Assembly: GCA_036560485.1 (NCBI GenBank)
Contig: DATBRC010000036.1
Span: 1-13,316, forward strand
DNA from: DATBRC01 sp036560485
GTDB lineage: Bacteria; Pseudomonadota; Gammaproteobacteria; Burkholderiales; Burkholderiaceae_D
Length of the DNA stretch: 13,316 nt
Direction of reading: 5' to 3'
Shown: one piece after another, positions 1-6,486 of the stretch
How the letters are laid out: each line of letters opens with the position of its first letter
How positions within the stretch are numbered: the first letter of the stretch is position 1
The notes under the pieces: model-generated
What the model saw: the letters and a program-made list of their open reading frames with translations, nothing else
Databases searched by the model: none
Told to the model about the DNA's origin: nothing
Position numbers and translations under genes: made by a program

Positions 1-141
1 CCAAAACCACATTCCGATCCAACCCGTTGCCCGGTTGCCGGTTTGGATGGATAGTATGCACAATGGAACAGCGTTTAGTTTCAACGACGTTTGGGATAGT
101 CTTTTAAAACATCATCGAGAATCGCATTGATGATCTTGCTA
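1..141. repeat. Left arm of a perfect terminal inverted repeat
   Basis: Bases 1-141 are the exact reverse complement of 13176-13316; base 142 is the first mismatch. The arm holds 80 non-coding bases plus the stop and last 19 codons of the gene at 81-356. Inside it, 17-26 and 39-48 form a 10-bp stem with one mismatch and a 12-nt loop, just downstream of that stop codon. The arms sit exactly at the window ends and are 141 bp long, which matches a common maximal k-mer length in metagenome assembly. The true repeat may therefore be longer and continue beyond the window. No transposase accompanies it. Confidence 0.95.
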
Positions 142-356
142 CCTCTTTCCCTTTTGATTCGCTCTTCTTCAAACACGTTTGGATCTGGCCTTGGTGGTAT
201 CGCATTGCGAACTTTAATCCGGTATTCAAACCAGATCACATGTTCTTGAGTTCGATTATCGAAACCCTGTTGCAGCTTTTTGACTTTGGATGAAGCTTTG
301 TTTGGCATTCCAAATAATTGATCCAACGTCGTTAGTAATTTATTCCACATCGTCAT
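81..356 (-). CDS. Small protein of unknown function (91 aa), tail shared with right-end ORF
   Basis: I do not recognise this family. The start is set at 356 because a strong Shine-Dalgarno sequence (AAGGAGGA, 364-371 on the minus strand) lies 7 nt upstream. A longer frame opening at 434 would have no such site. The 91-aa product begins MTMWNKLLTTLDQLFG, has a charged Lys/Arg/Glu-rich middle and ends SKIINAILDDVLKDYPKRR. It has no signal peptide or membrane segment, so it is probably cytosolic. The last 19 residues are identical, base for base, to the end of the 28-codon ORF at 13150-13236. That identity is part of the inverted repeat. A hairpin with a T-run at 421-450 lies upstream in the same direction, so the gene probably has its own promoter in the short interval between. 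Confidence 0.6.
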   Translation of the reverse strand: MTMWNKLLTTLDQLFGMPNKASSKVKKLQQGFDNRTQEHVIWFEYRIKVRNAIPPRPDPNVFEEERIKRERGSKIINAILDDVLKDYPKRR

Positions 357-420
357 AGTGATGTCCTCCTTGGCTGTATTTATCCAAGTTCCAACGCTGG
401 AATGCTCCACGACCTGCCAT

Positions 421-450
421 AAAAAATGGCCCACTTTGATGGTGGGCCAT
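421..450 (-). terminator. Rho-independent terminator, minus strand
   Basis: A perfect 9-bp stem (426-434 with 442-450, ATGGCCCAC/GTGGGCCAT) encloses a 7-nt loop. Read on the minus strand it is followed by TTTTTT at 421-426. It would stop minus-strand transcription arriving from the broken genes at 797-1136. It could also act as a leader attenuator for the small gene at 81-356, since only about 65 bases separate them. Confidence 0.7.
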
Positions 451-796
451 GTAACTCATTGTATTACGGTGAATTTACTGACTACGTTCAGAGCTTTGAT
501 AGAACTGAATGGGGGATATTTAGATGTTTAATGCATCTGCATTAGAGAACATTCTTGAGCGATTGTTGTGCCCTAAAACCAGATGGTTGCCCAACTAAAA
601 AACAGAAATGCGCTAACCACTTATATTCGATCGGCGCCTCCATCTACAACGCTTTGTTGGGCGTCGCTATACATGCGATTATGTATTTACGGAGTAGATT
701 AGCCAATTTATGGATAGGAAAATCGTTTTCCGAAAAAGGCTCTCCGTGAAAGATTGAGTCCCGTATCCCCTTCAGTCTACAAAAATTTGCGATGTT
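451..796. other. AT-rich gene-poor stretch with one doubtful TTG-start ORF
   Basis: No convincing gene is visible. A plus-strand frame at 555-749 opens with TTG and encodes 64 aa with a Cys-rich start and a short hydrophobic middle. It has no clear ribosome binding site and no family I recognise. At 529-544 there is a 7-bp inverted repeat (TAATGCA/TGCATTA, 2-nt centre). At 589-595 and 656-662 lie GCCCAAC and GTTGGGC, complementary 7-mers that resemble the outer core sites of an integron attC; this is treated separately as a weak hint. Confidence 0.4.
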
Positions 797-1000
797 CTAT
801 TCAGCTTCAACGTCCTCGATGCCCGGAAATAGAACCGCTGTGTCTGCAATGAATTTATCCTTTAAACGATACTTGTATTTCATCACACCTTTGATACGCG
901 AAAGAAAACGTTCTCGTAACGTCGGTTGATCTGCGTTGGTAAATGGAGATAAAAACGCTTGTTCGTAGGTCTTGAACGATTTGGCAATAAGGGCTCCCAA
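797..1000 (-). pseudogene. 3' fragment of an unrecognised gene
   Basis: The minus-strand frame ending at 797 reads like real protein from about residue SLAALGALIAKSFKTYEQ onward, with a basic region (FLSRIKGVMKYKYRLKDKF) and an acidic end (GIEDVEAE). Upstream it overlaps, in a different frame, the symporter stub at 1001-1136. I see no start codon with a ribosome binding site for it. The simplest reading is the C-terminal end of a gene whose front was replaced when the symporter fragment was joined here. Family unknown. An intact short ORF starting at 1078 is possible but has no supporting signal. Confidence 0.4.
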
Positions 1001-1136
1001 AGCTGCCAAGCTGATAGAAACCCGCCGTTTCTTTGGCTGCTGCAGGATTGGCGGCACTGATGTTACATAGGTACCCAACTCCGATTCCCAAAATTAGCCC
1101 GACCATAACCCACATCGTCAATTTATTTCGTTTCAT
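1001..1136 (-). pseudogene. N-terminal stub of a DctA/GltP-type symporter
   Basis: From the ATG at 1136 the minus strand encodes MKRNKLTMWVMVGLILGIGV, followed by GYLCNISAANPAAAKETAGF. This closely fits the first ~43 residues of proteobacterial dicarboxylate/amino acid:cation symporters (DAACS family). The first membrane helix is followed by a short loop and a conserved AAKEIAGY-like motif. After that point the similarity stops: the expected second helix (TDIFLRLIKMII-type) is absent and the sequence becomes unrelated. Intact members are about 400-440 aa, so roughly 90% of the gene is missing. It is divergent from the racemase gene at 1374, which suggests it once supplied substrate to the same pathway. 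The junction near 1000-1010 is inferred from loss of family resemblance. Confidence 0.6.
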
Positions 1137-1373
1137 GCCAGTGCCATCACAAAGGTAGTGGTGATCGCCGCCTCTCACCGTTTTATTAGCGGTGATTACT
1201 GCCGTCTGTATTGCTAATCTATGAAGTAGGATGCGTGACTTCATGCAACTTAGTCATGCGGATATTCCAGAAATGCATCCATTGATATCACCACACTCGT
1301 AAAGTGTATCTACGCGGGATGCGACAGCAGCAAGACTATACATCCCTTCGTTAACAATAAAGAGGTAAATCAA

Positions 1374-2849
1374 TTGCAGAATGGCCATCCAAGTAAAAGT
1401 ATAGTCAAGAGATCGCTAGGTGTAATCGGTGGACTGGGGGCCGTCGGCAGCGCCGACATATTTTACAAGCTGGTGAAATCGGTTGCGGCGCGCGGCGAGG
1501 GCGAGAACCTTGACATCATCTTCGAGCAACATCCATTTGAAGAAGAGCCGGCCCCAGGTGCACAAAACGCGCGTACAACGGCGCGCAAGCTATACGTATT
1601 TAATATGATCAAACAGTTCGAACAACGTAAAGTCGATGCGGTAGTCATTCCCTGCTTCATCAGCCACACCTTTCTTGACGAGATCAAATCGGAAGTAGGC
1701 TTGCAGATTATCAGCATGATGGAGGCACTACAGGCGCATATCGCGCGTCGCATTCCCGGCGAACACACGTTGGGCATCCTGACCACCGACTACGTTAAAA
1801 AAAGCGCTTTGTTCGAGAAGTTCTTCCCTTCCAGAGAATATTCGCTGCTCTACCCTTCAGTCGCAGTCCAAGAACATAGCGTCATGGAAAGCATCTACGG
1901 TACAAATGGCGTAAGAAAGGGGCACGTCCAAGGTATGGCAGTCGATTTGCTTTTCAATGCGTGCGAAGACCTTTTGGCTCGCGGTGCACAAGTCATCGTA
2001 CCCGGGGCAACTGAAATTTCGGTTGTCGCCGATGTTTTGCGCGAACGCGGCATGCCGATAATTGACATCAATCAGGTCTACGCCCAATTTGCTATCGATG
2101 CCCAAGCCATGACCACTGAAAAGGCATTCAAGGTCGGTATTGTGGGTGGCGTTGGCCCTGCAGCTACAGTAGACTTCATGAACAAGATCATCAGCCAGAC
2201 ACCTGGCAAGCGCGACCAGGATCATATCAAGATTGTCCTCGAACACAATCCGCAAATACCCGATCGCACTGAAAACCTTGTTGCGAACGGCCCCGACCCG
2301 ACCGTTGCGCTTTACTCTGCCTGCAAGCGCCTGGAAGCGAACGATGCCAACATGATCGCGATTCCATGCAATACGGCGCATGCATATGTCGAGCGAATTC
2401 AACCGTATCTCTCCATCCCCATCATCAATATGCTATATGAGACGATGTCACATATCCGACGCAAATACGGCGAACATAAAATAATCGGCCTATTGGCCAC
2501 ATCTGGAACAATCGACAGCCGTGTCTATCACGACATTGCCGCCAAAGAAAATTTCAATATGATAGTTCCAGATAGTGCTCATCAGGAAAAGGTAATGGCA
2601 TCGATTTACGGCCCTTCCGGCGTCAAGGCCGGATGTATTTCGGAAACGGCGCTAAGTGATTTGAAAGATGCAATGGAACATTTGGTCATGCGGGGTGCAG
2701 AGATCATTGTTCTTGGCTGTAGCGAACTGCCGATATTGCACCCGCAAATGGATGACGCCAGGATATTGGGAAAGAAAGTCGCCATCTTGGATCCGACGGC
2801 AATACTTGCAAAACGGTGCGTCGAACTATCTGGTGTAGAGAGCGCATAA
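1374..2849 (+). CDS. Tandem-domain aspartate/glutamate racemase family protein
   Basis: The 491-aa product contains two Asp/Glu racemase domains in one chain; ordinary members are about 230-250 aa. Domain 1 spans about 14-240 and domain 2 about 250-485, each opening with a G-V-[IV]-GG-[LV]-G motif. These enzymes are PLP-independent and use two cysteines as opposing acid/base catalysts. Domain 2 has both: C332 in IPCNTAH and C449 in LGCSELP. Domain 1 keeps C94 in IPCFISH, but the second position is alanine (A212 in VPGATEIS), so it is probably not a normal racemase site. The start is TTG at 1374, preceded by AGAGG at 1361-1365 with 8-nt spacing; no in-frame ATG lies near. Linkage to aspA and an acidic amino-acid importer favours aspartate as substrate, but glutamate or a related acid (hydantoin, maleate) remains possible. 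Confidence 0.85.
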   Translation: MQNGHPSKSIVKRSLGVIGGLGAVGSADIFYKLVKSVAARGEGENLDIIFEQHPFEEEPAPGAQNARTTARKLYVFNMIKQFEQRKVDAVVIPCFISHTFLDEIKSEVGLQIISMMEALQAHIARRIPGEHTLGILTTDYVKKSALFEKFFPSREYSLLYPSVAVQEHSVMESIYGTNGVRKGHVQGMAVDLLFNACEDLLARGAQVIVPGATEISVVADVLRERGMPIIDINQVYAQFAIDAQAMTTEKAFKVGIVGGVGPAATVDFMNKIISQTPGKRDQDHIKIVLEHNPQIPDRTENLVANGPDPTVALYSACKRLEANDANMIAIPCNTAHAYVERIQPYLSIPIINMLYETMSHIRRKYGEHKIIGLLATSGTIDSRVYHDIAAKENFNMIVPDSAHQEKVMASIYGPSGVKAGCISETALSDLKDAMEHLVMRGAEIIVLGCSELPILHPQMDDARILGKKVAILDPTAILAKRCVELSGVESA

Positions 2850-3234
2850 TTTTTAACGCCAAGCCGACACTCGCTCTATTGATTCGCCCCGACGAAGTCT
2901 TTCCGCTGGACTTAATGACGCGATCAGATGCACCATTGTCACCATGTGGAGACGTGACGCTTACTTATCCGATACGCTGTGGCACTTAGACATACCGATC
3001 GTGAGGCTCTCAGTCAGTGTTGCAGGCGGCAGTATCGTATCGAAATTGTTTGCTCAAAAAATTTTGCTCAAGCACCAGTTGATAGACGCTCTTTCCGTAC
3101 TCATTGCGGCTTGCGCGATTTCTGTGGCATGGCGTTACCGGTTATCGATATAGGGATTCAAAGCCGTCACGATTCCGATGGAATTTTTCATGATGGCGCG
3201 TAAGCATTTGCGGGTGGCCGCGACAACGCCAAGC
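2850..3234. other. Convergent intergenic region without a convincing gene
   Basis: This 385-bp stretch lies between the ends of the racemase gene and the LysR gene, which point toward each other. Two overlapping plus-strand frames (2944-3153 and 2979-3203) each encode about 70 aa. Neither has a clear ribosome binding site or a family I recognise. The two frames may be remnants of one decayed gene. I found no T-tailed terminator hairpin strong enough to report. Confidence 0.4.
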
Positions 3235-4149
3235 TTATATCGCAACAGCCTTTTCTTGCCTACGCAGAAATTCCCAAAGCGAAGCGAGTTGTGCATTCTT
3301 ATTATCTATCGCGCGGAATAGCCGAATTTCCAAAGTCAAGGACCAGCGGTTCGAGCCAGCCCAAATCAATTTTCCTTCGGCTAGCTCTGTAACAATAGAA
3401 CTTTCGGGAAGCCACGCCAAACCGTGTCCCGAAAGAGCCATCTTTTTAAGCAGTTCTGCCATGTCGGATTCGTAGCTATCGGTCAAAAAACAAGGCTGTC
3501 CCGCATGCCCTTGGATGTAATCCACGACGCGTCCCAAAAAGGATATCGTCGGATAGGAAAGACGCGGTGTCGGATGGGTCTTGCTGCCGGGCAGGGCAAA
3601 CGCGGCTCGGCCGGATCGATTCGGCACGCTTACCGGAATGACTGTTTCGGTTCCGATATTAATATGTTCATACTTGCTTGCATCAAGTTCAATCGGCAAC
3701 GCCGGATGGTGATAGCACAACAGCAAGTCGACATTTCCCTCTATGAGGGACAGAACGGAAGTATGCACGTTCAAGGGAGAAATCTGCGCATGGATATCGC
3801 CCAGTTTGGGGAGCATGCCATTGACCCACATAGGGAAAAAATTAAGAGCAAGGGTATGCCCCGCCGCAACCCTCAACATATTCTTGTTGCCGCGCTGTTG
3901 TCGCAACAGATGGCGCGAGTCGTTCAGAATACGTAGGGCATCTCTGGCTGATTCGCTGAACAGCTTGCCAGCAGGTGTCAGCGTCAACGGATAAGTGCTG
4001 CGGTCAACGAGATCGGTTCCGACCCAGGTTTCTAGGGATTGGATACGGCGGCTTAACGCCGATTGAGTCACATTTCGACTGTCTGCTGAACGCGAAAAAT
4101 TTCTTGTCTGCTCCAGAGTGAGAAAGTCCTCAATCCACTTGATGTCCAT
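3235..4149 (-). CDS. LysR-family transcriptional regulator, HypT/YjiE-like
   Basis: A full-length LTTR of 304 aa. Residues 1-60 form the N-terminal winged helix-turn-helix (WIEDFLTLEQTRNFSRSA followed by VTQSALSRRIQSLE); from about 90 onward is the effector-binding domain. Resemblance to Escherichia coli HypT (YjiE, QseD) is strong in both halves: FLTLE-x-x-RNFS-x-A near the N-terminus and S-x-M-x-ELLKKMALSGHGLAWLPE near 230-250. HypT was described as hypochlorite-responsive through methionine oxidation. Here the context points instead to control of acidic amino-acid use, as reported for LTTRs beside aspartate racemase and aspartase genes in Acinetobacter (DarR, AalR). The start at 4149 follows AGGAGAGG with 6-nt spacing. 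It is divergent from the porin gene, with 299 bp between, a normal arrangement for an LTTR and its target. Confidence 0.85.
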   Translation of the reverse strand: MDIKWIEDFLTLEQTRNFSRSADSRNVTQSALSRRIQSLETWVGTDLVDRSTYPLTLTPAGKLFSESARDALRILNDSRHLLRQQRGNKNMLRVAAGHTLALNFFPMWVNGMLPKLGDIHAQISPLNVHTSVLSLIEGNVDLLLCYHHPALPIELDASKYEHINIGTETVIPVSVPNRSGRAAFALPGSKTHPTPRLSYPTISFLGRVVDYIQGHAGQPCFLTDSYESDMAELLKKMALSGHGLAWLPESSIVTELAEGKLIWAGSNRWSLTLEIRLFRAIDNKNAQLASLWEFLRRQEKAVAI

Positions 4150-4448
4150 GCAGCGCCTCTCCTGAGTGTTCGATCTCCATCAATGTGTTTGCATCAATCC
4201 GGCTTGCGTCCAGCTACGACCAAGCGAAACCATCACTGATCAAAATTCTACTGTCTATCGATTGTATTCCCGCTTGCCCGTCAATGTATTCCGCCCATGC
4301 ATAGAATCATTAGAAATTTGCATAAGCGCAACACAGGCGCCGCGTATTGTTTCAGTTAGAGGGGTATGCCGACATCAAGTGCGGTTCCACAACCCTTTCT
4401 GCGACACAAATAACCAAGTGGCGTTTAAACATACTCAAGGAAAATTTA
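4150..4448. promoter_or_regulatory. Divergent regulatory region between lysR-type gene and porin
   Basis: These 299 bp separate the start codons of the LysR gene (-) and the porin gene (+), so they must hold both promoters. Two features are candidate binding sites. One is a direct repeat, TTGTATTCC at 4262-4270 and ATGTATTCC at 4284-4292, spaced 22 bp or about two helical turns. The other is a small dyad, TTGC-N6-GCAA at 4318-4331, of the general type LTTRs bind. No clean sigma-70 promoter stands out. The porin ribosome binding site is AAGGA at 4437-4441. Confidence 0.4.
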
Positions 4449-5462
4449 ATGAAAAAATCACTTCTCTGTCTGGCTGTACTCAGTGCATTCATTGGTAGTG
4501 CATATGCTGACACTTCCGTTCAAGTACTCGGAGCAGATCTCACAATTTATGGTGTTCTCGATGCAGGCATCTCACATGAAAAGAACGGCAACCCTGCCGG
4601 TTCGGTAACGCGACTGGAGAGCGGTATTCAATCCGGCACCCGTTTTGGTTTTAAAGGCGAGAGGAAATTGGAGGGGGATACCTCAGTCATTTTCCAATTG
4701 GAAAGTGGCTTTGACATTTCCACCGGAGCACTTGGCCAAGGCGGAGTATTTTTTGGCCGCCAGGCATATGTCGGTTTTAAAAATAGCCTAGGCACAGTCG
4801 CCGCCGGCAGGCAATTGACGCCGGTCTTTCAGAACAGCTCCACTTTTGATCCGTTTGGTGACGGCTTGGCCGGCGACAGCGCCAGAATGTTTAACTATGC
4901 TGGCAGCCGCACAGACAAGATTCTCAGCTATGGTCTCGAAAAAAATGGCTTCAGAGGTCAATTGCAATATGGTGTCGGAGGTGTTGCTGGTAATGCCTCG
5001 GCCGGCAGCACAGTTGCAGGATTCGGCGGCTACAAAGTGGGTCCACTCGATGCCGTGCTGACCTATGAGACAAAGAAAAATGCACTTGGTGTTAACATCG
5101 GAAGAACGACTTTACTTGGCAGTAATTATGACTTCCGTGTACTCAAGGTATTTGGCGCTTACGCATTAGACAAAAATGTTTTGGCTTCAGGTGTTGATAC
5201 ACGCGAGGCGTTGCTTGGGTTGTCTGTCCCAATTGGTACTGCAGGTACGTTCTTGATCTCGGACATTAAAAAATGGAATAAGACGACTAACAACGCTGAT
5301 GCCAATCAGATCGCGCTTGGTTACCTGCATCAAATTTATCCTAGCACGAACTTGTATACCAGTGTCTCGCGCACCACAAACAACAGCGCTGCCAGCTACA
5401 ACGTTGTCAGTGCCGGCGCTACCGATACTTTGATTGACGTTGGTTTCCGTTTCAAATTTTAA
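4449..5462 (+). CDS. Gram-negative (Neisseria/Burkholderia-type) general porin
   Basis: A 337-aa outer-membrane porin of the trimeric 16-stranded type found in Betaproteobacteria. Residues 1-20 are a signal peptide (MKKSLLCLAVLSAFIGSAYA), with cleavage expected before Asp21. The mature protein opens with a first strand containing LTIYGVLDAGIS. Later family motifs include SGTRFGFKGERKLEGD and FFGRQAYVGFKNSLGTVAAG. The C-terminus is DVGFRFKF, with the terminal Phe read by the BAM machinery. The start at 4449 has AAGGA 7 nt upstream; an in-frame extension back to 4347 lacks a signal peptide and a site. Length is normal for the family (about 330-390 aa). It lies between the LysR gene and aspA, so it plausibly serves as the outer-membrane entry route for acidic amino acids; substrate preference cannot be read from sequence. 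Confidence 0.93.
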   Translation: MKKSLLCLAVLSAFIGSAYADTSVQVLGADLTIYGVLDAGISHEKNGNPAGSVTRLESGIQSGTRFGFKGERKLEGDTSVIFQLESGFDISTGALGQGGVFFGRQAYVGFKNSLGTVAAGRQLTPVFQNSSTFDPFGDGLAGDSARMFNYAGSRTDKILSYGLEKNGFRGQLQYGVGGVAGNASAGSTVAGFGGYKVGPLDAVLTYETKKNALGVNIGRTTLLGSNYDFRVLKVFGAYALDKNVLASGVDTREALLGLSVPIGTAGTFLISDIKKWNKTTNNADANQIALGYLHQIYPSTNLYTSVSRTTNNSAASYNVVSAGATDTLIDVGFRFKF

Positions 5463-5542
5463 ATAAAATGGCCAACCGTTGATCCGAAACAACGTAGTAT
5501 TTGGTGGATCTTTTCCCTCTTGCTTGCAGGCGAATACCGTTA

Positions 5543-5603
5543 CGCAGGCAAGGGGAAATTCCATGATGCCTCTGCTCCACCCATGGCGTTCCCCCTGCCT
5601 GCG
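5543..5603. repeat. Long imperfect stem-loop downstream of the porin gene
   Basis: Bases 5543-5557 pair with 5589-5603 over 15 positions with a single mismatch. Inside, CCATG at 5561-5565 pairs with CATGG at 5582-5586. There is no T-run after the right arm, so it is not a classic rho-independent terminator. It could protect the porin transcript 3' end or act as a rho-assisted stop. Confidence 0.5.
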
Positions 5604-5668
5604 GAAGAGGATTAGAAGTAAGCACGATCGATAACGGCTAAGTACGTATCTGTAGCGGTGTGCAAAAA

Positions 5669-5869
5669 TCAGTTAATTTCAGATCTGCTTCCGCATACAT
5701 TACGCGACACAGACAGTATCTTGTTCGACAAGATACACAATTCGGAAATCGGAAATAAATTGTCCTCTATTTTTTTACCGGTAATCGTGATGTGACTTCC
5801 ACTTCGAAGCATCATCGCATTGCCACCAAACACAAGTACTATCTCGCCGTTAAATAAAAAGCCCAACAT
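5669..5869 (-). pseudogene. Possible remnant of a VgrG-associated or beta-helix-type protein
   Basis: The minus-strand frame encodes 66 aa with a repeating hydrophobic/Gly pattern (NGEIVLVFGGNAMMLRSGSH then ITITGKKI). This resembles the IVL-x-x-G-x-x-x-[ILM]-L-x-x-G-x-[IV]-x-I-x-G rhythm of VgrG tips and associated small domains of type VI secretion loci (DUF6484-like). No ribosome binding site supports the start, and nothing else of a secretion system is present. If real, it is a fragment. This is resemblance by eye only. Confidence 0.2.
5716..5736. promoter_or_regulatory. Perfect 21-bp palindrome, possible operator
   Basis: GTATCTTGT (5716-5724) and ACAAGATAC (5728-5736) are exact reverse complements around a 3-base centre (TCG). 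The size and symmetry fit a dimeric regulator operator. A T-run is missing on both sides, which argues against a terminator. It lies about 250 bp past the porin stop and 750 bp before aspA, so its target gene is unclear. Confidence 0.4.
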
Positions 5870-5890
5870 ATTTAACAGTCAGGCTTTTTT
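5856..5890 (+). terminator. Terminator-like hairpin with A-run and T-run
   Basis: AAAAAGCC (5856-5863) pairs with GGCTTTTT (5882-5889), and the T-run extends to 5890. A small inner AC/GT pairing may add to the stem. The A-run before and the T-run after make it potentially bidirectional. On the plus strand it follows a reading frame closing with TAA at 5854-5856 that I cannot identify. The GC part of the stem is short, so strength is uncertain. Confidence 0.5.
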
Positions 5891-5917
5891 GCGTTTCATT
5901 AGTTTCAAATTTTATTA

Positions 5918-6342
5918 TTATGTTCGATGCTTCAAAAATATTCCTGTCTCTATGATCGCGATGATGGCCGTTGCGTATTTGCGATATCGAGAAAGTGTGG
6001 CAGCTTGAATGTTCCGACGCTCGACATAATGCATATCTTCCCAACGAACTTTCGTACCCTTATCGTTCAGTCTGACCTTTCTGGTAATTAGCTCTTCGCC
6101 TTTTCGCCGTTTCCTTGAAATTTCTTCTTCCATCTCCAGTTCACCAGCTTTTTGTTTGCGTGCTTGTCTCCATAAATTCGCGCAAGTAAATCCCGCAGTA
6201 TCTCTTCCATTCCCGCGTTCCGGTTGTGCCATTCTACGTAATGCCGGATGCTGTATTTTTCCGACCGACGCCATTCATTGGGCGCAATGGCACGCACCGC
6301 CGCAATGCAAAACAGTCCCCGAATGGAGCGCGCGATCCTCAA
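5918..6342 (-). pseudogene. Overlapping minus-strand frames, probable frameshifted unknown gene
   Basis: Two minus-strand frames overlap: 6088-6342 (84 aa; includes HYVEWHNRNAGMEEILRDLL) and 5918-6274 (118 aa; later part includes KVRLNDKGTKVRWEDMHYVE). The early part of the first and the late part of the second both look protein-like. The intervening out-of-frame parts are low-complexity Lys/Glu/Arg, as expected if one gene suffered a frameshift near 6090-6150. Neither start has a clear ribosome binding site, and I recognise no family. It could equally be non-coding DNA that happens to lack stops. Confidence 0.25.
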
Positions 6343-6427
6343 TGCACCTGATGAGGGAGGTCATTCCACATCCGCATTCCGGTATGAAAAATCAGAATAG
6401 ATATCTGCAAAACATTGCTTAGAATCG

Positions 6428-6457
6428 ACTCGACTTTGAGAATGCTCAATGTCGAGT
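6428..6457. promoter_or_regulatory. Leader hairpin just upstream of aspA
   Basis: ACTCGAC (6428-6434) pairs with GTCGAGT (6451-6457) and TTGAG (6436-6440) with CTCAA (6445-6449). This gives 12 base pairs interrupted by one T-T mismatch around an AATG loop. TTTGCCTTTT follows, then the aspA ribosome binding site. It may be a leader terminator/attenuator or, as a near-perfect dyad, an operator. A possible -10 (TAGAAT) sits at 6420-6425, which would put the dyad over the transcription start. Confidence 0.5.
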
Positions 6458-6486
6458 TTGCCTTTTGGCGAGGAGAGGAAATGCAC

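Larger units (their letters stand above)
5463..6480. other. Kilobase gene-poor stretch with decayed frames and palindromes
   Basis: No intact gene is convincing between the porin and aspA. Contents in order: a long imperfect hairpin at 5543-5603, a 21-bp palindrome at 5716-5736, a possible minus-strand remnant at 5669-5869, a terminator-like hairpin at 5856-5890, overlapping minus-strand frames at 5918-6342 that look frameshifted, and a hairpin in the aspA leader at 6428-6457. The density of broken frames contrasts with the compact coding on either side and suggests inserted or degraded DNA. Confidence 0.5.

Noticed and set aside
2944..3203. Two ~70-aa plus-strand frames after the racemase gene
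   Set aside because: They overlap in different frames, have no ribosome binding site and match no family I know, so neither is called as a gene.
3424..3994. Plus-strand frames opposite the LysR gene
   Set aside because: They are antisense shadows of a clearly coding LTTR gene.
4347..4448. 34-residue N-terminal extension of the porin frame
   Set aside because: It would bury the clear signal peptide that begins at 4449, where a good ribosome binding site (AAGGA) sits 7 nt upstream.
6415..6486. 24-codon upstream extension of aspA
   Set aside because: It runs through the leader hairpin, has no ribosome binding site at 6415, and the family begins with the MSEQRIEHDLLG-type start at 6487.
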